From NCBI GenBank assembly GCA_003640385.1, contig RCAB01000792.1:1-18904 (forward strand): DNA of 18,904 bases, in the 5' to 3' direction. The notes under the pieces are model-generated. The model was not told the DNA's origin. It saw only the letters and a list, made by a program, of their open reading frames with translations, and ran no database searches. Every line of letters begins with the position of its first letter. Position 1 is the first letter of the stretch. Source of the DNA: Setaria digitata (taxonomy: Eukaryota; Nematoda; Chromadorea; Rhabditida; Setariidae). The translations under genes and the position numbers were made by a program. This document shows, in pieces, positions 10,101-18,735 of the stretch.

Positions 10101-13100
10101 ATGGAGGGAGGAAGAGTTCCGGATTTCACACCAGAAGCACGATGCACACATAATTCTTCACATTGCTCTTTGGTATGGAAACGATTAGAATTACCACCAC
10201 AACCGGAATACCGGAATGATTCACAGGTACCCGTTGCACGTTCAAAGTAATAACTTTGGAAGGCACCATTACATCTTCCAACATCCATTCGTTCATTGCA
10301 CGCATCGCGAGATCGGCCTACAGAAATTAAATCAGTGACAACGGATCATCTTGGTTTTAAAATGTAATTTTCTTGTTTCTCAAGACTTACCCGCTGTCGG
10401 GACACCAAATGATCCAGATCTGGGCAATGAAGCGGATATTAAGTCATTTCGCTGCACTGACGGAAGTGATTGAATTCGATCAACTGAAATTGATATCACT
10501 AAAAAATTAACTTCATCACAGATAAGAATTTCAGCTGCAAGGTAACTAATTCTATAGTGTCTAAAAATGCTGCACCTCACAGCATTTTATCTTAGGTACG
10601 ATAGAAATGCAGTTCACTATTTCAGTCACTAACTTCTTAGAGATCATTTACTTTTCCAATGAATATGACTCTATTGTACGTGATAACTAACATAATAACA
10701 ATAATTAAATTTAACGCCCTCATTAGTAGTAGCTATTGCGTCTGTACCGCATCATAAAAGACTGCTATGCATTTTTGCAATAATAATTTGAATATATTTA
10801 GTGTCAGAAGTACAGGAAAATGTTTAAAAATAAAAGAAACAACTGATAACCTCTGCTATCAGTTCCAACATGTGAACATCGAGCTTCACATTCTTCTCTT
10901 GTTTTAAATCTATTCAAATTGCCACCGCAACCACCATAAATGAAGAGGTAGCACCTGCCGGAGAAGGAATCATAATAATACATATCTTCATAATTACCAC
11001 ACGGACCACTATCAGCAGTTGATTGACATATTTCCTCAATGGTTGCTGCAAATTCTGAGATGAGCAATTTTCCTGCATAGTAGAGATTTAATAAAAACGA
11101 ATCCTTTATATAACTTACGTGGTTGTTGAGCAGGTGGAGAAGGTTGATGAGAGTGCGAAAGTGGTACTTGCACTGGTTCTTGCGACAAGCCCAACTGCCG
11201 ACTAGTTGGTATGAATACTGGTAATGACTGCTCACGAGATGAGGATGATTTCCGTTCAATCGAGATGAAACTGTTGCTATCTTCCTTGGATTCTCGGGAA
11301 GTACCAAAAGATGTGTGTTGAGACGGTAACACGCTTGTCACTAGCTCACTGATTTCATTCATCATCTAAAACTTGATCATTCTCAGCATTCCTGTTTTCT
11401 CTAAAAAAGGTCGAGCAAAAGTCACCGCGTAGTACTGCACACCTTCAACGCGTCTCCTGCGTCCTCAAAAGGGCCAACATCGGAACAGAAGTTTTGACAT
11501 TCTTCCCAACTCTCGAAATTGTTAGCGTTACCCAAACAACCACGCCACCAGAAGGCACCGCACTGCTTGGTTGTGTAATCATACCAATAACGAGCCGATA
11601 GCTGATTGCACCGTAGAGGTCCTTCTACTTTCGGCAGGAAACAACGACCTGTAAGGCAGAAATTGAAATGAAGGCACTCTACTGAGTTGCGAGGAAAAGC
11701 GTAGCACCGAATAGGCCCAGAAAATAGAATGAACCTGTGCCTGGTGGCTGAACACAAACTGCTTCGCACTCTTCTATAGTTGTAAAACGGTTATTGTTTC
11801 CATCACAACCTCCATACCAGAATTGCTTACATCGACCCTCTGCGGTATCATAGTACCATAAAAGTTTGTAGCCTGGGTGACAAACTGTACCTTGATCCTG
11901 CGATAGCGAGCATGAAACTGAAATTTATTCAAATAAATTTTAAAAGTTACATTTTTTTCACATATTGTTGCTTTTATCTAAAAATCAAGCGATTCCATTT
12001 CTATATCAGATAGATATTATTAAATTAAACCTAAATTTAATTAAATAGGAATATGGAAAAAAGAAAAGCAAAGCATTACTGATTTTTTCTGGTGCAACAG
12101 AACCACCAACAATGAAAGGTATCGGTGTAGTGGAAGGACATCCGAAATACTGAGGTCCATTAGCTCGACTATCTCCATCCGGACAACAACCATATCTTAA
12201 TTTACGTCATAAGTATAAAAATATAGACTTGTAACACTGGGCAAAATAGTAGAAAATAAAAAAAAAAAGTGGAAAAGGAGCAAACTTAGTGTATCGGCAA
12301 TTATCACATCCCTCATTCATTGGTCCAATAGCACTGGATTCACCATCCGGACAGCAACCGTACTGAGTGTACTGACACGGACAACCTGCAGCGATGTACG
12401 ATTACATTTCATGAAATGATTACTCTCTACAAATTACAGGAAATTCAGCATTCAAGGAGCACTGTATATAAAAAGGTGAGAAAAATCTAATAATCAGTAC
12501 GGTTGCTGATTATTATTATTAAATAATCAGTACGGTTAAAAAACGAGCCTTCTTTGTTTGCTCCGCGAGCGGTTGTTTTACCGTCCGGACAACAACCAAA
12601 TTGACTTTGAGCACATGATACTGGACAGCCATAATTTTTAGGACCTTTTGCTGCTGTTTTGCCATCCGGACAACATCCATATTGCGCATATTCGCAGCCA
12701 CATCCTGAAAGTTCATCATTTCAAACTCAAAAAAGAACTCTCGATTTTTTCAAGAAACTGTTTAACGAATATTTAGAGCATCGACTAAGAGGAGGAATTT
12801 TTCGGAAAATTACTTTTTATTATTCATGATTTTTTCAGTGATGTAACTCGTCATCAAATCTTTTTATCCTCAACTGCGCGCATTAGGAATCGATTCAGAT
12901 TTACCTTCATTTTCTATTCCTTTGGCAACTGCTTTACCGTCCGGACAACAGCCAAACTTGGTGGTTAAACAGTTTTCACCACAACCAGTACCATTCTTTC
13001 CTAGTGCTGCCGTTTCACCATCTGGACAACAACCGTAAGTGGACAACTCACACGGGAATGATGAACGTTCGCAACCTTCAAATACAATAGCCAGCTAATA

Positions 13101-16100
13101 AAAGAATTATGTTGCTGTGAAAGGACGGCATCTTACATCTCGACTACAAAAAGAATCAGAAAGTAGAAGCCTCAAAACCAACCGGCATAATGTGGTCCAA
13201 AAGCAATTGTCTTGCGATCCTTGCAACAACCATACAATGATGCAGCACAGGTTGGCTCCCCACAACCCTCGTAGTTCGGGCCTCGAGCTAGCGTTACTTC
13301 GTCCGGACAACAACCGTAATTCGTTTCATTACACATACCTTCAGTTCATATCATATATATTCTCTTCCTCTACACAATATCCCAACTATGTTTGCTATTG
13401 GTGGGACAATTAGTGTGCGTCTAATTGTCTTAGCCAGATAATTAGTGGCTGACCAACTACCTGGCTATTACAGTGCTATAATATTAAATGCGATACCGAG
13501 CACGAATTGAGGGCAGCCCTGATTGTCTTTGCCTTCAGCTGGAGTTATCCAATCGGAGCAACAACCAAATTCGGTCTTGGAGCAGTGCTTGCTGGTCTCA
13601 TTATCGTAAGTGTAATTAGCAAGCAAATCTCCTCCATCCAATAGCATCTTTTCAATAGTACCATTCTTACAGGCAATCAGTACTTTTTCACCACTCTCGT
13701 CATTCATTACTTCACAAAGGTATTCCTGACTGCATTGTATCAATTAAATTAATTAATTTTCCCTTCCTAACATAATTTTATACCGGCTGGACATAATAAC
13801 AGATGAATGTGCACTTACACCTTTTTTTATTATCTAATGTATCGTCGGTAATTACTTATAATCGGGAGTAATCACCGGTCCAGTGCGAGATCATGCTTAT
13901 TTACTCTGAGGTAGGGCGATTCTAAATCAAATTTCAAAAGATATTACTTCCTTATAAAACGTTTTCTGTGCACAATTCTCAGAACATCGATAAAATACAG
14001 TAGATGCTAATTAGGCAATGAGAAACCTTTGTTTGTCGGATTGATCAGAAATTGTTTCATTTTCTTCCCCACTTCCTTCGATCTGTTCAGTAAATTCAGG
14101 ACATCCCTCTTTCGCTATGCCTTGTGCCTCAGTGATATTGTCTTCACAGCAACCGAATACTGAACTGGAACAGTTTGAACATCCGGCTAGATGTGGCCCA
14201 CTTGCTATAGTTATGTTGTCTGGACAACAGCCAAATTCACTCTTATCGCATGCTAAATTATTATCAGTATTAATTTGCGAATTTCCGCACTTGCAAAATG
14301 AATCTAATACCAGCGAAGCCATAGAGATACTGGAAAAAGTATGCTTCCCGGTAACTGTTTTTGATCTGGCTAGAATATGAATGAAGTTTATGGTGTGGAA
14401 AAAGTTGTAAACAAAGTTAAGAAATAAGACCATACTTGGACAAGCTTCTAGATTACATTCCTGTTCTTCCGGTGGTTTATCTGCTTCATCACACCATTCC
14501 GGAACCGGTTTTTTATCGTAATTCAGGCAAACAATCATTCGACTTTGTGTTCCACCCCCGCAACTGAAGCAACAGCTATCATTAAATTAATAGGAAAATG
14601 ATAAAATTTTGATTATTACGACATCAGTCGACGATTCATCTCTTGGAACTTAATAAACAAAAGTCCGAAAATTTCATTCTTCTCAAATGAAGTGCCTTAT
14701 AAGAACTAACTCTGCTGAACATTTGCTCCAAGGACCTGTATAATAGGTTCCGTTGCATTTCTCTTCATTTGTACAATTTTTTGTTGATTCTGGCTTGCTT
14801 TCCGAACTGCAGTGCCAATCATTCACAATCTGCAAACACTTTATGGAGTTTTCAAAAAGATTGGTGAAAGAAAGCCACAAAAAAAGATAAATAAGGATAA
14901 AAAGGAAATAAACTGAGGACATATACGACAATAGGCTTAATTAGGCTAGTCAAGATATTTCTACTTACAACACCCTCTTGCCTACTTAACAATGATTAAA
15001 ACTTGCTGCAAGTTCATCCAGTTGGTGGATAGCACAAACCACACGTCTGGAGTTATGTCCGTGGCCACATTCCGAACTACATTTTGACCATTCCGATGTG
15101 TGCCACTCGTAAATGCAAGGCTGAAAATTCCACGCGAAGTTCAACAAATGAAACACTTGAGAGGGTAAGAGAAGAAATGGAATTACTTGTGGAGAGGAAC
15201 ACGGTCGTACATCTACTGGGATTTCGGTGGAGTTCTCGCTAATACACTTCTCCAACGGATAGGCCCGGCCACTGATGTCGTTGCATGTTACATTTCGATG
15301 TTCTTCCGTATCATTGCACTTTTCACACTAAACATAAATCATTTCCACAAAATCCATCACTTATTTCTTGATGAATTTCTTTTTTTTATTTCAAGAAATG
15401 TGATTTCCCGATACAGTGCTGATAATGAAGTGATAAACATTATCAATCGCTCTTATATCCTGGAAAGTTTGAAGGAAACTAAAAAGAGAAGGTGTCGTTC
15501 AAATTGCCACTCAGACTGGTGTTGTTTGGCTTTATAAGCATATTTCTGGCTTACAATAATGGATGCTTGTGATTAGTAAGAATCATACCAAAATGATTAA
15601 CTAGTCCTGGCTGAAATAACTTGTGTACTATGAATTTCCTCATTTATTTTTTCAAAGTATCAAAAATAATAAAAACCAATTTCCAATCGGTTGTGACGAA
15701 ATGAAGTCCCTGACAAGGGCCCAAATTACAACTTCGTTGTGTTTCCATAGTTTGTTCGTTACATGCTTCCGCAGGTAATAGCTTCCCTTCTTCACCTTCC
15801 TTCGCACTTCGACATGTCACCGAACGATACTGGAAGGCATTCCCGCATTTCTCCGAACACGCACTCCATGGTCCAGCTTGCCATTCCGGACACGAAAATC
15901 TGATATTTCAAACTTCTCTATCAGACATATTTTCTTCAGAATAGCTTCTTCTTCTTCTTTTTCTCCTTTTAGATATCTAACACGGAAAGGAAAATTTTTG
16001 TGTGTGTGTGTGTGTGTGTGTGAAATGTAAACGAAACCTAGTTGGAAATATGCTTCATTTCCGAAAAGGAAAATAATTAATGTACCTGTTGCAGGATCGT

Positions 16101-18735
16101 TGTACTGATGGACGTTCCTTCGAACAATTAGCATCATCAATGGTGATTCGCTTACCATCTAAAAACACCTGGTGGCAATAAACAACACGATACTGGGTAC
16201 CACTCTCACCGCATGAGGCACTGCACGGTTCCCATTCACCTTGGTACCATCTGGAAAAAATATAAAAATGTTAAGGTTTGAAATTGTTTGAAAAAGGAAT
16301 AGAAAAATAACTTCCTTGAAGGAGCAATAGTTTAGCTTAGAAGTAAAAATTTTTGACCGCTGTTAGTGGCAACTTTGTTTACTGATATGTGGCATGAGTA
16401 AATAGCATAAAACTACTACCATTATCATTATCACTATTGCCATAATTATTAATAAACAGCAACTTTCAAATCCAGTATTCTCTTCTTCTTTACTGTACAT
16501 TAATATAAAATTGTCCAAAATCACAATCAAATTAAGGTTATTTCCAGAAATTCTTTTAAAAGAATCTTTACTCTGCTTCACAATCGACAGTTTCGCAAAC
16601 TTTTTCAACAATAGGCTTAGTGACGTTATGTTCGTCACAAACTTCGTCTGGCACTCTTCGTCCTGATGCACTCTCGATACAATATGGTGTACGACTTTGT
16701 ACACCTGTAAATAAGGAAAATTTTTTGGCTCTTGTCTTTGTAGAGGTGATTTCATGCAGTATGCAAAGGATAGTAGACACTCAAATATTTGCTAACCTGG
16801 CTTCTACCAGTAGCAATTTTCGGTGCTTGAATTTATACATCTTCAATATAACAATGGAATTTAGCAGAAAGTTTCAATATTACCTTTTCCACATGTTACC
16901 GAACATGATGACCATTGATTTGGTTGATATAGATATGGAATTTCTTGTTCCAGTGGTACCGAAAACTCGTATTTGATAATACCGTCCTATAAATATTTCA
17001 AATTAAAAAAAGCTTAATATGCCACTTATGCGCCTCAACAATTTGAATTTGACATAGTTTTAAAGCTAGCAGTAGTATATCTAATATAAAATTTATTTAT
17101 GAACGGCAGTAGGTTAGCGCTAGCTTAAGGAGGGTTCAGTATGAATAGATTTTCGCTTCTTATCGCTTCACTAACTTCATGGATATTTAAATTTTCTTTT
17201 TGCAGTTTTCTCTCAAAATACTTAAGCATGATTTCATTGTATTCTTATATCATTATTAAAGCTATGGTCAGAAATTTAGTGATTAGTACATTTTCTATAT
17301 TGCTAGAAAGTTCTTAGGCGTTTTCTCGACGTTACTATGAGACTTAAAAAGATGAAAGAAATTTATTATTCATTCATTAGCGAAAAAAAACCTTATTTCC
17401 GCGACGAAAAAGCAGTGCAATGATAAGATCTTCTGTAGTTGGCCCTTTAGCAGTGAGTTTCTCGAATGGATGATCTAAATTTTTGCGGGTATCATATTCA
17501 AACAATGTGCCACCGATTTCCAAATGTTTATCAGTCAACTGAATTTGATAATTCCCGTTAAGATAGTAGTGATCTGTCGCATTCTTAATTGCTAAAAGTG
17601 CATTATAATGGAATACGGTTTTCAGGAAAAGTTGCTTTTATTAAGGAGAAATATCAATTCGTTTTCGAAAGATAAAACACAAATTTTCTTCTCGTTTCTT
17701 CTAGTATCAAATAAGCAAAGTTACCGAGGGAATTCGTTGTTGAATGCATTTCCTCTACTGAAATTGAAGTTGCACCAACTGGCAATCGAATAATGTTATG
17801 ATAGCCAGGTGATAAGTTACGTTCATCGAAATAACCTTCGACAGTTTTACATGTCGATCCGTCACCACCACATTTACCACATTTATCATTTTTTATAGCT
17901 GAAATGTGACCCAAATTATTACTGATATAGCATATTTCAATTTCAATTACTGTTATCATCAACTGGTAAAAATATTATTTGCAACATATGAATAGAAATT
18001 AACAGAACCCGATCCCAGCTTGTTATCACATCCAACTGGTAAGCAAACTCCTTCCACACAAATATCATTGGCACGATAATCACATTTAGTACCGTCTATC
18101 ACCTAAAATTAACTTGCTATCAACTATTATCACGAAGATTTCTGGTTTTTTGCCACATACACAAAGTGAACATCTTCTTCAGAAAAAAATTTGTAAGCTG
18201 AAAAGAAATGGAATTACTTTGTCAGCCCATTTATAATAGAAATTAGCATTATCCGGCTTGCAGGTTAATTCACATTTGTTCTTTCCCGGATACGGTAGCC
18301 ACTTGTAGTAGTTGCCATCTAATGGCGTATCATCATATTCGGAACATTGGGCAGCCCGAAAATCCATAACATTACCGATACATTCCTGGATATTACAAGA
18401 CACATAGCGCGTTGATGGCCCGCTGCATTCACCGCTGGAAGAAATGACTCGATTCATTTCAATATGCATTGTTTAACGCAAATGATATGATATCGCAAAA
18501 AGATAGCATACTTGCAAGTCCTTCGCTCCATCTGTACACCACCACCACAGGTCCTAGAGCACTGTTGTTCAAGGAACCAAGGACCCCAAGGTCCAGCTTC
18601 AACCTGACCTGTTTTATCCATTGTAATAGAGTTGTCCCCTCCTTGGTATATTTGATAAGCTTGCCGTCTACTCCTTAGTATTGATGGATCTGTTTCTGAC
18701 GGTGAGCTTGGATATAAACTTATCTGTTTGCTCTG
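3996..18735 (-). CDS. mig-6: Papilin orthologue, long form (5' end missing)
   Basis: Secreted multidomain extracellular-matrix protein. In C. elegans MIG-6/papilin sits in basement membranes and acts with the ADAMTS protease MIG-17 and type IV collagen in distal-tip-cell migration. Exons, 5' to 3': 18735-18512, 18434-18218, 18102-18009, 17898-17725, 17591-17392, 16986-16884, 16704-16572, 16250-16086, 15899-15677, 15327-15187, 15120-15007, 14829-14711, 14563-14436, 14369-14027, 13729-13497, 13338-13183, 13075-12905, 12704-12549, 12385-12286, 12195-12080, 11917-11735, 11648-11443, 11365-11119, 11072-10851, 10483-10391, 10317-10060, 9964-9770, 9487-9314, 7675-7609, 7524-7383, 6974-6861, 6779-6551, 6481-6299, 6131-5940, 5860-5654, 5504-5348, 5196-5013, 4433-4322, 4138-3996. 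Phases match at all junctions and the sum is 6618 nt (2205 residues plus TAA), close to the roughly 2.2 thousand residues I recall for the worm long form. Domain order is papilin's. Three junctions (after 15007, 12549 and 5654) use GC donors in this model. The signal peptide is not in the window. Confidence 0.93.
4322..5196 (-). other. mig-6: mig-6 immunoglobulin domain
   Basis: Exon 5196-5013 ends the Cys6 codon of Kunitz 11 and carries the first Ig half: [30 protein letters not shown] and HRIY. Exon 4433-4322 carries the second: [19 protein letters not shown], with the DxGxYxC signature. About 50 residues separate the Ig cysteines, normal for an I-set/C2 domain. The second exon opens with Met, but it is internal. 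Confidence 0.92.
4434..5012 (-). other. mig-6 intron inside the Ig domain (579 nt)
   Basis: Phase 0 intron with donor TATAT|GTAAGC and acceptor GCTTATAG. No additional Ig-like or other coding stretch was recognised in it. Confidence 0.8.
5348..5504 (-). other. mig-6: mig-6 Kunitz domain 11
   Basis: Shows [29 protein letters not shown] and TECMNY. The open frame seems to end in Trp-stop (TGG TAG), but a donor TTG|GTAGAT cuts inside that codon: TG joins the first base (C) of the exon starting at 5196 to give TGC, the missing Cys6. P1 is Gln. Confidence 0.9.
5654..5860 (-). other. mig-6: mig-6 Kunitz domain 10
   Basis: Shows [29 protein letters not shown] and ELCEQRC with six cysteines; P1 is Ser. 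The start at 5860 after acceptor TGTTCAG keeps phase 1. No GT in the exon end lies in phase 1; joining to Kunitz 11 needs a GC donor (GAAG|GCAATT) or an unseen intervening exon. Without splicing the frame runs to [10 protein letters not shown] and a TGA at 5634-5636, a possible alternative C-terminus. Confidence 0.85.
5940..6131 (-). other. mig-6: mig-6 Kunitz domain 9
   Basis: Shows [29 protein letters not shown] and AECENLC with six cysteines; P1 is Glu, which rules out a classical trypsin inhibitor. Acceptor CTCCTTTAG, donor GAAG|GTTAGC, phase 1 at both ends. Confidence 0.93.
6299..6481 (-). other. mig-6: mig-6 Kunitz domain 8
   Basis: Shows [29 protein letters not shown] and EACLRACG with six cysteines; P1 is Phe. 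Acceptor ATTGTAG, donor ATCG|GTTACT, phase 1 at both ends. Confidence 0.92.
6551..6974 (-). other. mig-6: mig-6 linker exons between Kunitz 7 and 8
   Basis: Exons 6974-6861 ([17 protein letters not shown] to NPNYL, phase 0 to 0) and 6779-6551 ([15 protein letters not shown] to LLIP, phase 0 to 1). The second is rich in Thr, Ser and Val, with an NVT sequon and no cysteine; it is probably an extended spacer. The 81-nt intron between them (6780-6860) is stop-free and in frame, so retention would add 27 residues. Confidence 0.82.
6975..7382 (-). other. mig-6 intron (408 nt)
   Basis: Phase 0 intron between the second half of Kunitz 7 and the linker exon, donor TTTCAG|GTTTCT, acceptor TACTCGCAG. 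T-rich open frames on the + strand here lack any domain signal. Confidence 0.75.
7383..7675 (-). other. mig-6: mig-6 Kunitz domain 7, split over two exons
   Basis: Exon 7675-7609 (67 nt) holds the first half, [12 protein letters not shown]; exon 7524-7383 (142 nt) holds the second, [25 protein letters not shown] and DECMANC. The intron at 7525-7608 interrupts the Arg codon after Cys2 (AG|A), which is the P1 residue. This is the only one of the eleven domains with a basic P1. The usual GGC and GNxN motifs are altered to GNC and GNET. All six cysteines are present. Confidence 0.88.
7676..9313 (-). other. Large mig-6 intron (1638 nt) between Kunitz 6 and 7
   Basis: The longest intron in the gene. 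I see no further Kunitz-like exon in it on the - strand and no gene on the + strand. It contains the AATAAA pair at 9104-9113. In C. elegans, as I recall, the short isoform has six Kunitz domains, so the position of this intron is suggestive. Confidence 0.7.
9104..9113 (-). promoter_or_regulatory. Candidate poly(A) signal for a short mig-6 isoform
   Basis: Two overlapping AATAAA hexamers on the - strand (AATAAATAAA), about 200 nt downstream of Kunitz 6 and of the stop reached by reading through its donor. Placement suits an alternative 3' end, but the region is AT-rich and the match could be chance. Confidence 0.4.
9314..9487 (-). other. mig-6: mig-6 Kunitz domain 6
   Basis: Shows [29 protein letters not shown] and [12 protein letters not shown], with all six cysteines; P1 is Ser. 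Acceptor TTTGTAG, donor GAAA|GTGAGT, phase 1 at both ends. Reading through the donor gives Ser-Glu-stop (TAA at 9306-9308), a possible short-form terminus. Confidence 0.92.
9770..9964 (-). other. mig-6: mig-6 Kunitz domain 5, lacking Cys3
   Basis: Shows [11 protein letters not shown], then [18 protein letters not shown] and QQCKNACG. The position of the third Kunitz cysteine is Tyr (codon TAC), so the Cys3-Cys5 disulphide cannot form and Cys5 is left unpaired. The frame is open and both splice sites are good (donor GCCA|GTAAGT), so the exon is intact. P1 is Asn. Confidence 0.9.
10060..10317 (-). other. mig-6: mig-6 Kunitz domain 4
   Basis: Shows [29 protein letters not shown] and EQCEELC, followed by about 35 linker residues ending LVPIPDG. 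Six cysteines are present; P1 is Asn. Phase 1 at both ends, so the exon is symmetric. Confidence 0.93.
10391..10483 (-). other. mig-6: mig-6 short linker exon between Kunitz 3 and 4
   Basis: A 93-nt exon, phase 1 at both ends, with acceptor AATTTCAG and a consensus donor GCGG|GTAAGT. It encodes a Ser-rich linker ([24 protein letters not shown]) without cysteine. Skipping it would not change the frame. Confidence 0.85.
10484..10850 (-). other. mig-6 intron (367 nt)
   Basis: AT-rich phase 1 intron between Kunitz 3 and the short linker exon. Nothing else was recognised in it. Confidence 0.75.
10851..11072 (-). other. mig-6: mig-6 Kunitz domain 3
   Basis: Shows [29 protein letters not shown] and EECEARC: six cysteines and the GGCGGNxNRF signature. 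P1 is Gly. Starts in phase 1 with acceptor CTATGCAG and ends in phase 1 at AGAG|GTTATC. Confidence 0.93.
11119..11365 (-). other. mig-6: mig-6 Ser/Pro-rich linker exon between Kunitz 2 and 3
   Basis: Opens after acceptor GTTTTAG in phase 0 and ends QQPAQQP-like at donor CCAC|GTAAGT in phase 1. About 82 residues rich in Ser, Gln and Pro ([23 protein letters not shown]), without cysteine. It is probably an unstructured spacer. It starts with two Met codons, but the open frame and phases fit an internal exon rather than a start. Confidence 0.85.
11443..11917 (-). other. mig-6: mig-6 Kunitz domains 1 and 2
   Basis: Exon 11917-11735 encodes Kunitz 1 ([36 protein letters not shown]) and exon 11648-11443 encodes Kunitz 2 ([37 protein letters not shown]). 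All six cysteines are present in each. The residues after Cys2 (P1) are His and Asn, so neither looks like a trypsin-type inhibitor. The exon for Kunitz 2 ends in phase 0 (ALK|GTGTGC), unlike most Kunitz exons here. Confidence 0.92.
12491..12537. repeat. Partial 33-bp tandem duplication at a splice donor
   Basis: The 14-mer TAATCAGTACGGTT occurs at 12491-12504 and again at 12524-12537, 33 bp apart, with a TTA-repeat between. On the - strand each copy holds the potential donor AACC|GTACTG. The copy nearer the exon can be used in phase; the other lies beyond an in-frame stop. Confidence 0.85.
12549..12704 (-). other. mig-6: mig-6 double-repeat exon with uncertain donor
   Basis: Encodes [11 protein letters not shown] and [11 protein letters not shown]. 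To keep phase 1 into the next exon (start 12385) it either ends at 12549 with a GC donor (GAAG|GCTCGT), restoring the usual ANKEGC spacing, or at 12534 with a GT donor (AACC|GTACTG), adding five residues (SFFNR) between the Gly and the Cys. Repeat spacing favours the first; donor sequence favours the second. Confidence 0.6.
15328..15676 (-). other. mig-6 intron (349 nt)
   Basis: Phase 0 intron within TSP1-5, donor AAATTG|GTTTTT, acceptor TTATGTTTAG. Nothing else was recognised in it. Confidence 0.75.
15999..16022. repeat. (TG)12 microsatellite
   Basis: Uninterrupted TG dinucleotide run of 24 bp inside the mig-6 intron 15900-16085, with a TTC-rich tract about 45 bp to its left. Reading through it creates a spurious HTHTHTH peptide. 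Confidence 0.95.
16251..16571 (-). other. mig-6 intron (321 nt)
   Basis: Phase 2 intron between TSP1-2 and TSP1-3, donor GCAGA|GTAAAG, acceptor TTTTTTCCAG. Nothing else was recognised in it. Confidence 0.75.
16987..17391 (-). other. mig-6 intron (405 nt)
   Basis: Phase 0 intron between the spacer and TSP1-2, donor AATAAG|GTTTTT, acceptor TATTTATAG. Nothing else was recognised in it. Confidence 0.75.
17392..18102 (-). other. mig-6: mig-6 exons 3-5 of window: rest of Cys-rich module and ADAMTS spacer
   Basis: Exons 18102-18009, 17898-17725 and 17591-17392 complete the papilin cassette. Visible landmarks are [20 protein letters not shown] and [20 protein letters not shown] (the last split across the first junction), then spacer motifs [27 protein letters not shown] and a tail ending LLFRRGNK. 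This is the same Cys-rich/spacer pair used in ADAMTS and ADAMTSL proteins for matrix binding. There is no metalloprotease HExxH motif, as expected for papilin. Confidence 0.92.
18218..18735 (-). other. mig-6: mig-6 exons 1-2 of window: pro-region, TSP1-1, start of Cys-rich module
   Basis: Exons 18735-18512 and 18434-18218. The first begins after acceptor CTTCTTTCAG with a hydrophilic stretch ([17 protein letters not shown]) and a dibasic RSRR about 38 residues in. TSP1-1 follows: WGPW (a WxxW C-mannosylation-type motif), then CSRTCGGG, which fits the O-fucose consensus Cxx(S/T)CG. Its last cysteines and the start of the ADAMTS-type Cys-rich module ([34 protein letters not shown]) are on the second exon. 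No in-frame ATG lies upstream in the first open frame; the initiation codon must be on an exon to the right. Confidence 0.92.

Larger units (their letters stand above)
12080..14369 (-). other. mig-6: mig-6 papilin/lagrin-type cysteine repeats (eleven)
   Basis: Seven exons (14369-14027, 13729-13497, 13338-13183, 13075-12905, 12704-12549, 12385-12286, 12195-12080) encode eleven copies of a module with core (F/Y)GCCxD, followed about 12-14 residues later by GC. Examples are [55 protein letters not shown] and [11 protein letters not shown]. These correspond to what are called lagrin repeats in worm MIG-6. The exons at 13338-13183, 13075-12905 and 12704-12549 each carry two repeats, start and end in phase 1 and are 156, 171 and 156 nt, which suggests exon duplication. 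The block ends in a Pro/Val-rich linker before Kunitz 1. Confidence 0.88.
14436..16986 (-). other. mig-6: mig-6 TSP1 repeats 2-7
   Basis: Eight exons (16986-16884, 16704-16572, 16250-16086, 15899-15677, 15327-15187, 15120-15007, 14829-14711, 14563-14436). Repeat 2 carries [11 protein letters not shown], repeat 3 [12 protein letters not shown], repeat 4 [10 protein letters not shown], repeat 5 a degenerate DWKLCEKCND, repeat 6 [11 protein letters not shown] and repeat 7 WSKCSADCGGG ending NLEACP. Repeats 5-7 are each split by an intron. Joining repeat 6 across its intron in frame needs a GC donor (GCA|GCAAGT, intron positions 15006-14830). The first exon continues directly from the spacer with IKYEFSVPL, as in ADAMTSL proteins. 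Confidence 0.9.

Noticed and set aside
11422..11769. Single ORF spanning the Kunitz 2 exon with an upstream Met
   Set aside because: The upstream part is intron; the true exon begins at 11648 after CTTACAG and continues Kunitz 1 in phase.
15817..16158. Protein with a HTHTHTH stretch
   Set aside because: Product of reading through an intron with the (TG)12 microsatellite; only its two ends are true TSP1 exons.
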